This document shows, piece after piece, positions 1 through 6,608 of a DNA stretch of 64,000 bases (its first letter is position 1; each line of letters starts with the position of its first letter). The notes beneath the pieces were generated by a model. The model was not told the origin of the DNA, did not search any database, and saw nothing but the letters and a program-made list of their open reading frames with translations. Origin of the DNA: SZAS-103 sp038234715 (GTDB lineage: Bacteria; Pseudomonadota; Gammaproteobacteria; Xanthomonadales; Xanthomonadaceae); assembly GCA_038234715.1 (NCBI GenBank), contig JBBQTD010000002.1, positions 62,001-126,000 on the forward strand, written 5' to 3'. A program made the position numbers and the translations under genes.

Positions 1-1204
1 CATCCATGGCGCTATCCCACCCTCGCAGACAGCGTCCGATACACACGCGGTCGCCGTCGTCGATGGCTTCGCATTCGACCAGAAGAGCTTGCTGGCCTGC
101 GCCATCGGCCGGCCTTCGGAAGCGTTCGGTCCGATGTACCAGCGCTTCGATGGCACGCAACGCGTCGCCCGCTTGCCAGGTCCACCCTACCTGTTCATGA
201 GCCGCATCGTCGAAATCAACGGGCCGATTGGCGTGATGAAAGCCGGTGGGCGTGCGCGGGTCGAATACGACGTTCCAGGCGATGCGTGGTACTTCGACCA
301 CAACGGCTGCCGGACGATGCCGTTTGCGGTCTTGCTTGAAGCCGCGCTGCAACCCTGTGGATGGTTGTCGAGCTACGTCGGCTCGACATTGACTGAAGAA
401 GGCGAGCTCGGATTTCGCAATCTCGACGGCGAAGGACGGATGCTCGCCGAGTTGCACGACGATTGCGGCACGCTCACAACAGAAGTGGAGCTGACCAAGG
501 TCTCCGCGACCGGTGGCATGATCATCGAGAATTTCGCGGTGCGCTGTTTCCTTGGAGCGCGCGAGGTGTATCGGCTGGACACGGTGTTCGGGTTCTTCCC
601 GCCTGCCACGCTGGCGATACAGGCCGGACTCAGCGCGAGTCCGGAACAACGTGAACTACTCGAACGCGAGAGCAATGTCCTGATTGAGCTCGCATCGCCG
701 TCGGACGATGCACTTGCACCGCAGCGACCGAAGATTGCCAATGGAATGTTGCTGATGCTCGATCGCGTCGATGGCTTCTGGCCCGGCGCAGGCGCTGCAG
801 GATTGGGCCAGTTGCGTGCGGTGAAGGACATCGACTGCAGCGCGTGGTTCTTCAAGGCGCATTTTTTCCAGGATCCCGTCCAGCCCGGATCGCTCGGCAC
901 CGAGGCGATGATCCAGGCCCTGCAGTTCTTCATGTTGCACACCGGCATGGATCGCGGCATCGCCGATGCGCATTTCGAACCCATCGCACTCGGGCTGCCA
1001 CACCGCTGGAAATACCGCGGCCAAGTGTTGCCGCAGCATCAGCAAGTGCATACCACTCTGGAGGTCACCGAGATCGGACGCGATGCCAGCAGCGCGTATG
1101 CACTGGCCAATGCCAGCTTGTGGGCGGATGGCCGACGGATTTACGAATTCAACGGCCTCGGCATGCGCATCGTCGCCGGGCCGCCCACCGGGCGCTTCGA
1201 CTGA
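1..1204 (+). CDS. C-terminal FabA-like dehydratase didomain of a PfaC/HglE-type iterative synthase (5' end outside window)
   Basis: The reading frame is open from the first bases, so the gene begins upstream of the window and only about 400 C-terminal residues are visible. They form two FabA-like hot-dog dehydratase units. The first has YFDHNG followed by LLEAALQPCGW; the second has the FabA-type signature HFFQDPVQPGSLG followed by EAMIQALQ, with a likely catalytic His. This paired arrangement is typical of the end of PfaC (polyunsaturated fatty acid synthase) and HglE-like (glycolipid) iterative synthases, which dehydrate beta-hydroxyacyl chains bound to ACP. The next gene, 4 bases downstream, is a phosphopantetheinyl transferase, as expected for such a cluster. 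Family assignment is firm; whether the product is a PUFA, a polyene or a glycolipid chain cannot be told from this fragment. Confidence 0.85.
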   Translation, partial: IHGAIPPSQTASDTHAVAVVDGFAFDQKSLLACAIGRPSEAFGPMYQRFDGTQRVARLPGPPYLFMSRIVEINGPIGVMKAGGRARVEYDVPGDAWYFDHNGCRTMPFAVLLEAALQPCGWLSSYVGSTLTEEGELGFRNLDGEGRMLAELHDDCGTLTTEVELTKVSATGGMIIENFAVRCFLGAREVYRLDTVFGFFPPATLAIQAGLSASPEQRELLERESNVLIELASPSDDALAPQRPKIANGMLLMLDRVDGFWPGAGAAGLGQLRAVKDIDCSAWFFKAHFFQDPVQPGSLGTEAMIQALQFFMLHTGMDRGIADAHFEPIALGLPHRWKYRGQVLPQHQQVHTTLEVTEIGRDASSAYALANASLWADGRRIYEFNGLGMRIVAGPPTGRFD

Positions 1205-1208
1205 GCGC

Positions 1209-1874
1209 ATGGTGTCCGCTGTCGCCCACATCGCGATCGCACGGCTCGCGCACGCAATCGCAGAGATGCCGGCGGACCCCACGCATTGGTTGTCGACAAG
1301 CGAACAGGTGCGACTTGCGCAGATGCGCTCGCCAGCGCGGCGCGAGCAATACCTCGCTGGCCATTGGCTCACGCGCGTGTTGCTGGCGCGCGCATATGGA
1401 GGCCCGCCCGCGCGATGGTGCTTGCTGGAACAAAAAAGCCAACCGCCGCAAGTCGACGGGCATGCCGGCGCGGTGAATGTATCCATTGCGCATGCCGCTG
1501 ACTGGGTCGCCGCCGCAGTCGCCAACGTCGCGATCGGGATCGACCTGGAGCAGCGACCGCGGATCCTGGACGCCGCCATCGAACCCTTGCTGCTGAACGC
1601 CGACGAAGCCACTGGAAGTCTGGATCCCGACGCATTGTTGCAACGCTGGGTCGCCAAGGAAGCCTGGATCAAGCGCAACGGGGGAAGCGCCCTCCCCGCG
1701 CAGATCAGGCAATTGCAACTGCACGCGGTGGCGCGTGAGCACGCGGACGTGCGCATCGACAGCAATGCGGCGTTCCACTTCGGGCTGGCCATCACGCCAG
1801 GTTGCCAGGTGCACCTGCAATGCGACGCGGCATTGATACCAGGCACAGACTATGCGGTTTCCGTAACCGGGTGA
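1209..1874 (+). CDS. 4'-phosphopantetheinyl transferase, Sfp/AcpT-like
   Basis: This 221-residue protein transfers the phosphopantetheine arm of CoA to acyl carrier proteins. The superfamily's metal-binding motif is present as GIDLEQRP (near residue 107), and the second signature W-x-x-KE-x-x-x-K as RWVAKEAWIKRNGG (near residue 145). The ATG at 1209 was chosen because it follows the upstream synthase stop by 4 bases; the frame stays open further upstream only as an overlap. The tight spacing implies cotranscription, and the natural partner is the carrier domain array of the upstream synthase, the role PfaE plays in PUFA clusters. Length and motifs fit the family well. It could also serve other carrier proteins in the cell. 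Confidence 0.9.
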   Translation: MVSAVAHIAIARLAHAIAEMPADPTHWLSTSEQVRLAQMRSPARREQYLAGHWLTRVLLARAYGGPPARWCLLEQKSQPPQVDGHAGAVNVSIAHAADWVAAAVANVAIGIDLEQRPRILDAAIEPLLLNADEATGSLDPDALLQRWVAKEAWIKRNGGSALPAQIRQLQLHAVAREHADVRIDSNAAFHFGLAITPGCQVHLQCDAALIPGTDYAVSVTG

Positions 1875-1924
1875 ATTTTCGCGTGCCACTATCGTACGCC
1901 GACCAACACCAATCCGCCGTAGCC

Positions 1925-2134
1925 CAACATCGATCGTTTGTCATCCGGCATTGCGCCAGTGTTACCGGGCATCGCTGCGGCGTCACCATACGGCAAACCG
2001 GCGCAACCCAACATCGCCGCTGCGCAACCATACACCGAGCCTGCGTCACCCAACATCGCTGCTGCGCAACCGTACAGCGAGCCTGAGTCACCCAACATCG
2101 CGGCGCCGTAGCCGTACAGCGAGGCTGCGTCCCC
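1925..2134. repeat. Tandem array L1: five 42-bp units
   Basis: Five contiguous units begin at 1925, 1967, 2009, 2051 and 2093. Units 3 to 5 share the opening CAACATCGC and are closely similar; units 1 and 2 are more diverged but keep phase. Read on the minus strand the unit encodes 14 residues made of two similar heptads, for example MLGDAGS and VYGCAAA, so the true sub-period is 21 bp. One minus-strand frame stays open through the array (1889-2137), but I do not call it a gene: there is no clear ribosome-binding site and the composition is entirely repeat. The array lies between the transferase stop and the cassette region. Confidence 0.85.
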
Positions 2135-2402
2135 CAAACCGCGGCGGCATCACTGAAAAACACAGTGGAGAGTCACTTCCCCATCGAAATGGAATGAGGC
2201 CGACCCCGAAGGCTGCTTCAATTCCGCCGGCGATAGGAACTAGCACCGTGGATTCGTCGACATGCAAGGCAACCTGCCACTGCATGCGGATTGACGAAAG
2301 GCCTTGTTCGGCCGACGGAATCACTGATTGACAGGCCCCACCAGGAAGCTGAACATCCGGTGCTATTCCCCGAAAGCGGGGTCTACATCAAAGTTCGGGG
2401 CC
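2135..2402. other. Gap between array L1 and first cassette gene, no supported gene
   Basis: About 270 bases in which I see no convincing coding region. A minus-strand frame from 2324 to 2088 is open but runs into the repeats and matches nothing I recognise. The left boundary of the cassette island (an attC or attI site) should lie here or just after, but I could not identify one. Confidence 0.5.
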
Positions 2403-2780
2403 ATGGGCGAGGTTCACTCCGATCGGTACCGTCCATCCGCATGGCGGCTTGCGAGCTTCAGCAAGGCTACTGTCTGTCCTGTTTGTGGCCAAAGAATCGA
2501 AATCTATCGACCCTACCGGCATCTGGTTGGCATGGCGGCGCTTTTGCTTCTCCTCGTTTCAATGGCCTTCTGAATGTTGCTTCGCTCGTACTTTCCCGTC
2601 TTACTAGCTGTTGGCCTTGTTGCCGTTTCGCAATACCTGATCGGACGGTTCGCGCCAATGGTCACGGTTGCTGCACTCTCCAGACGCGAGCAGACATCTC
2701 AGATCTGGGCGGCTCTTGCGCTCGTAGCAGGGTTGCTGCTGTTTTTGTTCGCAATAGACCATCAAATCAAAGTGCACTAA
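2403..2780 (+). pseudogene. Cassette gene 1: zinc-ribbon membrane protein split by an in-frame TGA
   Basis: The frame from the ATG at 2403 reads a CPVCG zinc-ribbon half motif, then a hydrophobic segment, then TGA at 2571-2573, immediately followed in the same frame by ATG and two more hydrophobic segments ending at TAA 2778-2780. One zinc-ribbon-plus-transmembrane protein interrupted by a nonsense codon is the simplest reading. Alternatives are two tiny genes with a TGA-ATG junction, or a sequence error. The final TAA overlaps the start of attC site 1, which is typical of a cassette gene. The family is not recognised beyond the zinc ribbon. Real start uncertain; 2328 is also possible. Confidence 0.5.
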
Positions 2781-2861
2781 CTGGGCTCACAAGCGGACGC
2801 CGGGCAGGATGCTACGATTCTCCCAATCGCGCGGCCCGCGCCGCTTAGTTCAGCGTTAGCC
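2775..2861 (+). other. Integron attC recombination site 1
   Basis: The site is bounded by CACTAAC (R'' box) on the left and GTTAGCC (R' box, cleavage G/TTAGCC) on the right, 87 bp overall. Inside, GCTCACAAGCGGACGC pairs imperfectly with GCGCCGCTTAGTTCAGC, giving the imperfect dyad of an L''/L' stem with unpaired bases. The upstream gene ends inside the left box and the next gene starts about 10 bases after the right box, as in gene cassettes. Confidence 0.8.
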
Positions 2862-2871
2862 CCTCATAGCG

Positions 2872-3435
2872 ATGACATCGATGCGTGTTACGAAAGAGCG
2901 GCAATATTCTCCTCATCACACGTTGAAGGGAGCTGCACGAGCGTGTTTGGATTTGGCTGAGGCAAAGCACGCTGGATCTCACTACCATGAGTTCACAGCA
3001 ATAGTTATGTCCTCACTTTCCCTTGAGGCGCTGGCCAATGCCATTGGCTCAAGGATCGTCCCCGATTGGGTAGATTTTGAGAGCTCCAGCCCCTGGGCTA
3101 AGCTTAGGCTGCTGTGTGAAACGTTGGACCTAGAGTTCGATCGAAATTCAGAGCCGTGGAGCTCTGCGAAGTGGCTATGTGGTTTTAGAAATAAAGTCGC
3201 TCACGGAAAACCTGAAGACCTGTTTCTAGAGTTGGTCGTTACTGAGGACGCGTACGAGAAGGAACTATCCAAATATCCTAGTTCCGCCTTGGAGTCCCAA
3301 GTCACACTTGGCAATGCGAAGCGCGCATTTAAGACGGTCGTAGATATCAAACTCTTATTCTTCCAAAGTCTCCCCGATGAACTGAATAGCGGCATCTATT
3401 CTGACTCCGCCATGTTCAGTGGATCACCGGAATGA
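2872..3435 (+). CDS. Cassette gene 2: HEPN-like protein of unknown role
   Basis: A 187-residue soluble protein with no signal peptide. Residues around 103-110 read FRNKVAHG, which fits the R-x4-H signature of HEPN domains, many of which are RNases in toxin-antitoxin, abortive infection or CRISPR-associated systems. A helical segment SLSLEALANAIG lies about 50 residues before it, consistent with an all-helical HEPN fold. Start is ATG 2872, with ATG 2881 possible. Base composition is visibly lower in G+C than the flanking core genes, which suggests foreign origin. It sits alone between attC sites 1 and 2, with no evident antitoxin in its own cassette. Fold assignment is moderate; RNase activity is inference. 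Confidence 0.65.
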   Translation: MTSMRVTKERQYSPHHTLKGAARACLDLAEAKHAGSHYHEFTAIVMSSLSLEALANAIGSRIVPDWVDFESSSPWAKLRLLCETLDLEFDRNSEPWSSAKWLCGFRNKVAHGKPEDLFLELVVTEDAYEKELSKYPSSALESQVTLGNAKRAFKTVVDIKLLFFQSLPDELNSGIYSDSAMFSGSPE

Positions 3436-3436
3436 G

Positions 3437-3496
3437 GGCTAAAAGTTCAATCAATCGGACGTGCATTCGGCACGCGGTTTATTTCAGGCGTTGCGC
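3437..3496 (+). other. Integron attC recombination site 2
   Basis: A 60-bp site that closely resembles the short attC of the aadA cassettes as I remember it. It contains TTCAATCAATCGG on the left arm, a GTGC-ATTCG-GCAC hairpin in the centre, and TTTATTTCAGGCGTTGCGC on the right, where GTTGCGC is the R' box. The left box GGCTAAA is a weak R''. It begins one base after the stop of cassette gene 2 and ends three bases before the start of cassette gene 3. Confidence 0.8.
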
Positions 3497-3499
3497 GGC

Positions 3500-3991
3500 A
3501 TGAAAAGGTCGCTCGCAGCCCTGCTTTTTATCACGCTTCTGGGCGGACACGCTGCTCATGCAAAATGCGTATCGTTGCAGTGCTCTTCGGTCGTTATGAA
3601 GGTCGCATCGTGCAAGGCCGCTGCACTGAATGCAGATGGAAAGGTCTTTTTTCCTTCCACTCCGCCAGGCCACGATCCGAGCGGTGTTGTGCGCGGTCAG
3701 GAGTTGATGGGTCACGGTGTCAAACAACATCAGACCGCTTGCTATGTAGGCCTTTCGGCTGCCTCCCGTGAGCCCGACTCATCCGGTTCGGAGTTCTTTG
3801 TGCACGGGCAAGAGCCGGCCTGCGCTCAAGTCGTTGGCAAGACCATCGGCGGCGAAACGGAACATCCGTGCTGTGACACTCCAGTCGACCCAGGAGAGGT
3901 GCATCTTGGCACCTGTCATCCTCAAGTCCGACTGTTAAAGAGTCTCAAGGTTCTTCCTAAGAGCAGTGCTGCGCTCGGCAATCGCACCTGA
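3500..3991 (+). CDS. Cassette gene 3: secreted cysteine-rich protein
   Basis: A 163-residue protein starting at ATG 3500, right after the attC 2 cleavage box; a start at 3461 is rejected because it would lie inside attC 2. Residues 1-22 form a typical signal peptide: MKR, a hydrophobic core, then AHA before KC. The mature part has eight cysteines, including a CC pair near residue 123, so it is probably disulfide-bonded in the periplasm or outside. I do not recognise the family and assign no function. It ends at TGA 3989-3991, seven bases before attC 3. Its expression may depend on a neighbouring cassette or an internal promoter that I cannot see. Confidence 0.65.
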   Translation: MKRSLAALLFITLLGGHAAHAKCVSLQCSSVVMKVASCKAAALNADGKVFFPSTPPGHDPSGVVRGQELMGHGVKQHQTACYVGLSAASREPDSSGSEFFVHGQEPACAQVVGKTIGGETEHPCCDTPVDPGEVHLGTCHPQVRLLKSLKVLPKSSAALGNRT

Positions 3992-3997
3992 CAGTGC

Positions 3998-4079
3998 GCT
4001 CAACGCGGACCGTGCGGGAGCAAGTTTCCGGTGAAATCATGCGTTGCGGGCCGAACAGCCGCTTAGCTTAGCGTTGGCT
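3998..4079 (+). other. Integron attC recombination site 3
   Basis: The left box GCTCAAC matches the R'' consensus RYYYAAC exactly and the right box is GTTGGCT. The right arm GCCGCTTAGCTTAGCGTTGG has the typical attC L'/R' layout and pairs imperfectly with CAACGCGGACCGTGCGG on the left. Length is 82 bp. It lies between the stop of cassette gene 3 and the start of cassette gene 4, in the same orientation as the other two sites. Confidence 0.8.
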
Positions 4080-4093
4080 GCACAAGAACATAG

Positions 4094-4449
4094 ATGCGCG
4101 CATACCTGGCCCACATCGATGGCAGCATCGAGGAACTTGGCGAAGCTGCCAAAGAGCAAGTCCTCTCGCTCATTGACAGAGCCGAGGCTTCGTCGGCCGC
4201 AGAGAAGCAATTTGGGGTTGGCTTCTACCGTAGTGAGAAAGATTTCCTTGAGATTCGGCCTGTCGGAAAGTCTCAATACATGCTCTGGTCGGATTTCATC
4301 GCAAGCAATGCGAGCTCCGTTTTCCTGGGGCTGTTCTCCAGGAAAAATCCCACATGGAAAAAGTTCTCGTCGGCCGCGAGGCTGCTGCTGAGGCAGTCAA
4401 TTTCTACATCGACTACTCGCGTGAAGCGTTTGAACGCAAGTACAGCTGA
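4094..4449 (+). pseudogene. Cassette gene 4: frameshifted small protein
   Basis: From ATG 4094 about 85 residues look like a genuine protein (MRAYLAHIDGSIEELG..., with FLEIRPVGKSQYMLW). After LFSRKNP the frame turns to low-quality sequence, while the neighbouring frame from about 4354 reads a plausible C-terminus (MEKVLVGREAAAEAV... ending FERKYS and TGA 4447-4449). The switch falls at or just after an A-run (AGGAAAAATCC, 4339-4350) and is what a single-base loss there would give. A programmed -1 shift is less likely because the slippery heptamer is poor. The family is not recognised with certainty. A lab error is possible. Confidence 0.5.
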
Positions 4450-4600
4450 CAATTCCGCAGGGAGCTTGCCGTCAACCCCGCGTGCATGACGGTCTGGCGT
4501 TGCGCCTTTCGTCGTTTGCTCGTGGCCCGGTTGTGTGTGGTGTTGCGTGAGACCGCTGTCGCTTTTGCGCGGCATACTTCCCCAGAATTCCCCATGAAAC

Positions 4601-4622
4601 GAAAAGGCCACCTTGCGGTGGC
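4601..4622 (-). terminator. Rho-independent terminator after tRNA-Glu
   Basis: On the minus strand GGCCACC, a four-base loop and GGTGGCC are followed directly by TTTT. It lies 18 bases past the tRNA-Glu CCA end. Confidence 0.85.
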
Positions 4623-4639
4623 CTGAGTCGTTGCATTTG

Positions 4640-4716
4640 CTGGCGTCCCCACGGGGATTCGAACCCCGGTCGCGTCCGTGAAAGGGACGTGTCCTAGGCC
4701 TCTAGACGATGGGGAC
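4640..4716 (-). tRNA. tRNA-Glu (anticodon TTC), CCA encoded
   Basis: The minus strand reads GTCCCCATCGTCTAGAGGCC at the 5' end, an anticodon loop CTTTCAC with TTC, the T-loop GGTTCGAATCC and the acceptor GGGGAC followed by GCCA. All arms pair. It is the second gene of a two-tRNA unit transcribed leftward. Confidence 0.95.
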
Positions 4717-4875
4717 AGAGGCAGTCATTTGAAAAGCCGGTCGTCCCAGACGAACGCCGTGCCTTGTTTGAGAAGTCCGCACATGGATGTACGGGTAGCC
4801 ACTCGAGATCAAGCGATTCCTGGAAATCCCCCAACCCTGCAACGCAAGCACTGCACACGACGTGCAGACCAACCA

Positions 4876-4951
4876 TGGTGGAGCTAATCGGGATCGAACC
4901 GATGACCTCGACAATGCCATTGTAGCGCTCTCCCAGCTGAGCTATAGCCCC
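4876..4951 (-). tRNA. tRNA-Ala (anticodon GGC), CCA encoded
   Basis: The minus strand starts GGGGCTATAGCTCAGCTGGG, has anticodon loop ATGGCAT (GGC), T-loop GGTTCGATCCC and ends TAGCTCCACCA. The acceptor, D and T arms pair normally. The anticodon stem reads CTACA/TGTCG, so the 28-42 position is a U-C mismatch. The 76-nt length is standard. Confidence 0.93.
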
Positions 4952-4969
4952 ACGTGCTGGCGAACGCGA

Positions 4970-4998
4970 AGGATAAAGGTCCGCTACCGGGGCGTCAA
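4970..4998 (-). promoter_or_regulatory. Sigma-70 promoter for tRNA-Ala/tRNA-Glu
   Basis: Minus strand -35 TTGACG (4998-4993), a 17-bp spacer and -10 TATCCT (4975-4970), placing the start about 12 to 18 bases before the tRNA-Ala 5' end. Confidence 0.75.
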
Positions 4999-5022
4999 GC
5001 CAAGCGCCGCGCCCAGGCGCAC

Positions 5023-5520
5023 TCAGGCAGGGGTCGGGGTGGCTTCCACCTGGCGCAGGCGTCGCCACGAATGGCCTTGCTCGTCAAGGTATTCCAGCCA
5101 CTTGCTGAAGAACACGTTCATGCGCATGCGATGGTCGATGAGCGTGGCGAGCGGCGGATGCAATCCGAGGACGTCCTGCCATTGGCGCCCGACGTAACAA
5201 TGGGTCACCTCGGCTTGCCGGGCATCGCGGTAGTGGCGCACATAGGCGGACGGATCCGGCTGGCCGGTCAGGCTGTCCTGGAGCTGGGCATATGCCAGCC
5301 GCATCTCGATCGTGTACGGGTGGCGGTCGACCACGTCCAGGCGCAGTTGCAGCCCGTCGTGGCCGACCGACAAGTGGCTGCCGATGTCCAGCCGCTCGGG
5401 CTCGAACATCTTCTGCAGGCGGCCGTGGTTCTCCGCGTACAACGCCATCATCCACGCGAACCGGCTCATGCGCGGGATGCGCAATGACGGCGTGGTTGGT
5501 GGTTGGGCAAGGATGGACAT
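5023..5520 (-). CDS. yqiB: DUF1249 (YqiB-like) protein
   Basis: A 165-residue cytoplasmic protein of the DUF1249 family (E. coli YqiB). Diagnostic stretches are the N-terminal RFAWMMALYAENHGRL, the central MRLAYAQLQDS, DARQAEVTHC, and the C-terminal RMRMNVFFSKWLEYL, all in the family order. Its molecular function is unknown; in enterobacteria the homologue is encoded beside cpdA (cAMP phosphodiesterase) and parE, which are not seen here. Start ATG 5520 keeps a short proline-rich lead. It lies between the tRNA pair and ppsR on the same strand, with a 114-base gap to ppsR, so it probably has its own promoter or reads on from ppsR. Confidence 0.85.
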   Translation of the reverse strand: MSILAQPPTTPSLRIPRMSRFAWMMALYAENHGRLQKMFEPERLDIGSHLSVGHDGLQLRLDVVDRHPYTIEMRLAYAQLQDSLTGQPDPSAYVRHYRDARQAEVTHCYVGRQWQDVLGLHPPLATLIDHRMRMNVFFSKWLEYLDEQGHSWRRLRQVEATPTPA

Positions 5521-5634
5521 GGCCCGATCCTAGCACGCGATTTCGTGCTTTCCGCAAGCTTGTCAGAACACGATTTGCGTCGCACACTCAGTCTCTCGGG
5601 TACCCCCGATGCATGGCCTGATCGCCTCGATCCT

Positions 5635-6453
5635 TCAGAACATGTGCCGCTGGATGCCCAGCGCGGTAAGCACCTTGCTCGCAATCTCCTCGATCGATGT
5701 ATGCGTGGTGCTCAGCATCGGGATGCGCTCTGCGCGGAACAGCGATTCGGCTGCGGCCACCTCGAAGCGGCATTGCTCGATCGTCGCGTAACGGCTGTCG
5801 GGTTTGCGCTCCTGGCGGATGTGCCGCAGCCGCACGGGATCGATGGTCAGCCCGTAGATCTTCTTGCGATAGGCGCGCAGACGCTGCGGCAATTCCTTGC
5901 CCTCCAGGTCGTCCTCGGTCAACGGATAGTTCGCTGCGCGCACGCCGTAGTGCAGCGCCAGGTACAGGCACGTGGGTGTCTTGCCCGAGCGCGACACGCC
6001 GACCAGGATCAGGTCGGCCTCGTTGTAGTTCACGTTGCCGCCATCGTCGTGCGTCATGGCGTAGTTCGTCGCGTTGATGCGCTGCTCGTACGCGGCGAAG
6101 TCGACCATTCCATGCGCATGTCCGACGTGCCGCTCGCGTTGCCTGCCGAGTTCGGTCTCGAGCCGGCCGATGAACGGGCCGAAGACATCGAGCACCAGTG
6201 CGCCGCTCTCTTCGAGTATCCCCGCAAGCGATTCGCCGACGACCGAGCTGACGATGATCGGCCGGCATCCGCGCGCTTCCCCTGCTGCCCTTACCTGCCG
6301 TACCGCCTCGCGCGCCTTCTCCACGGAGTCGACGAACGACATGCGCTGGGTCTGGAAACGCACGCCCTCGAACTGCGTCAGCAGGCTGTGGCCGATGGTC
6401 TCGGCGGTGATGCCGGTGCCGTCGGAGATGAAGAACACCAGCCGCTCGTTCAT
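5635..6453 (-). CDS. ppsR: PEP synthase regulatory protein (bifunctional kinase/pyrophosphorylase)
   Basis: A 272-residue protein of the DUF299/PpsR family, which inactivates phosphoenolpyruvate synthase by ADP-dependent threonine phosphorylation and reactivates it by phosphate-dependent dephosphorylation. Visible signatures are the N-terminal FFISDGTGITAETIGHSLL, the P-loop GVSRSGKT at residues 152-159, and the C-terminal region RAERIPMLSTTHTSIEEIA. Length matches the family. It is divergent from ppsA, its substrate gene, across a 155-bp shared intergenic region (6454-6608), the usual arrangement. The ATG start at 6453 gives the conserved MNERLVFFISDG start. Confidence 0.95.
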   Translation of the reverse strand: MNERLVFFISDGTGITAETIGHSLLTQFEGVRFQTQRMSFVDSVEKAREAVRQVRAAGEARGCRPIIVSSVVGESLAGILEESGALVLDVFGPFIGRLETELGRQRERHVGHAHGMVDFAAYEQRINATNYAMTHDDGGNVNYNEADLILVGVSRSGKTPTCLYLALHYGVRAANYPLTEDDLEGKELPQRLRAYRKKIYGLTIDPVRLRHIRQERKPDSRYATIEQCRFEVAAAESLFRAERIPMLSTTHTSIEEIASKVLTALGIQRHMF

Positions 6454-6608
6454 CGTTCAGTCCCCATCGTTGATACTGTGTGTCGCACGGATGATTCCCC
6501 TGCAGCGCGCATGGCGCGGCATTCAAGCTTGTACGAAAACATCCCGGCCCGCAAAATACGCATTGCACCTGCGCGTCCTGATGCACCGTTCCCGAAAGGA
6601 GTTAGACG

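Noticed and set aside
2088..2324. 78-codon minus-strand frame right of array L1
   Set aside because: Overlaps the repeats in another frame and matches nothing I know.
4450..4505. A fourth attC site after cassette gene 4
   Set aside because: GTTGCGC at 4499 and a CCGTCA/TGACGG stem are present, but no convincing left box pairs with it. It may be a decayed site.
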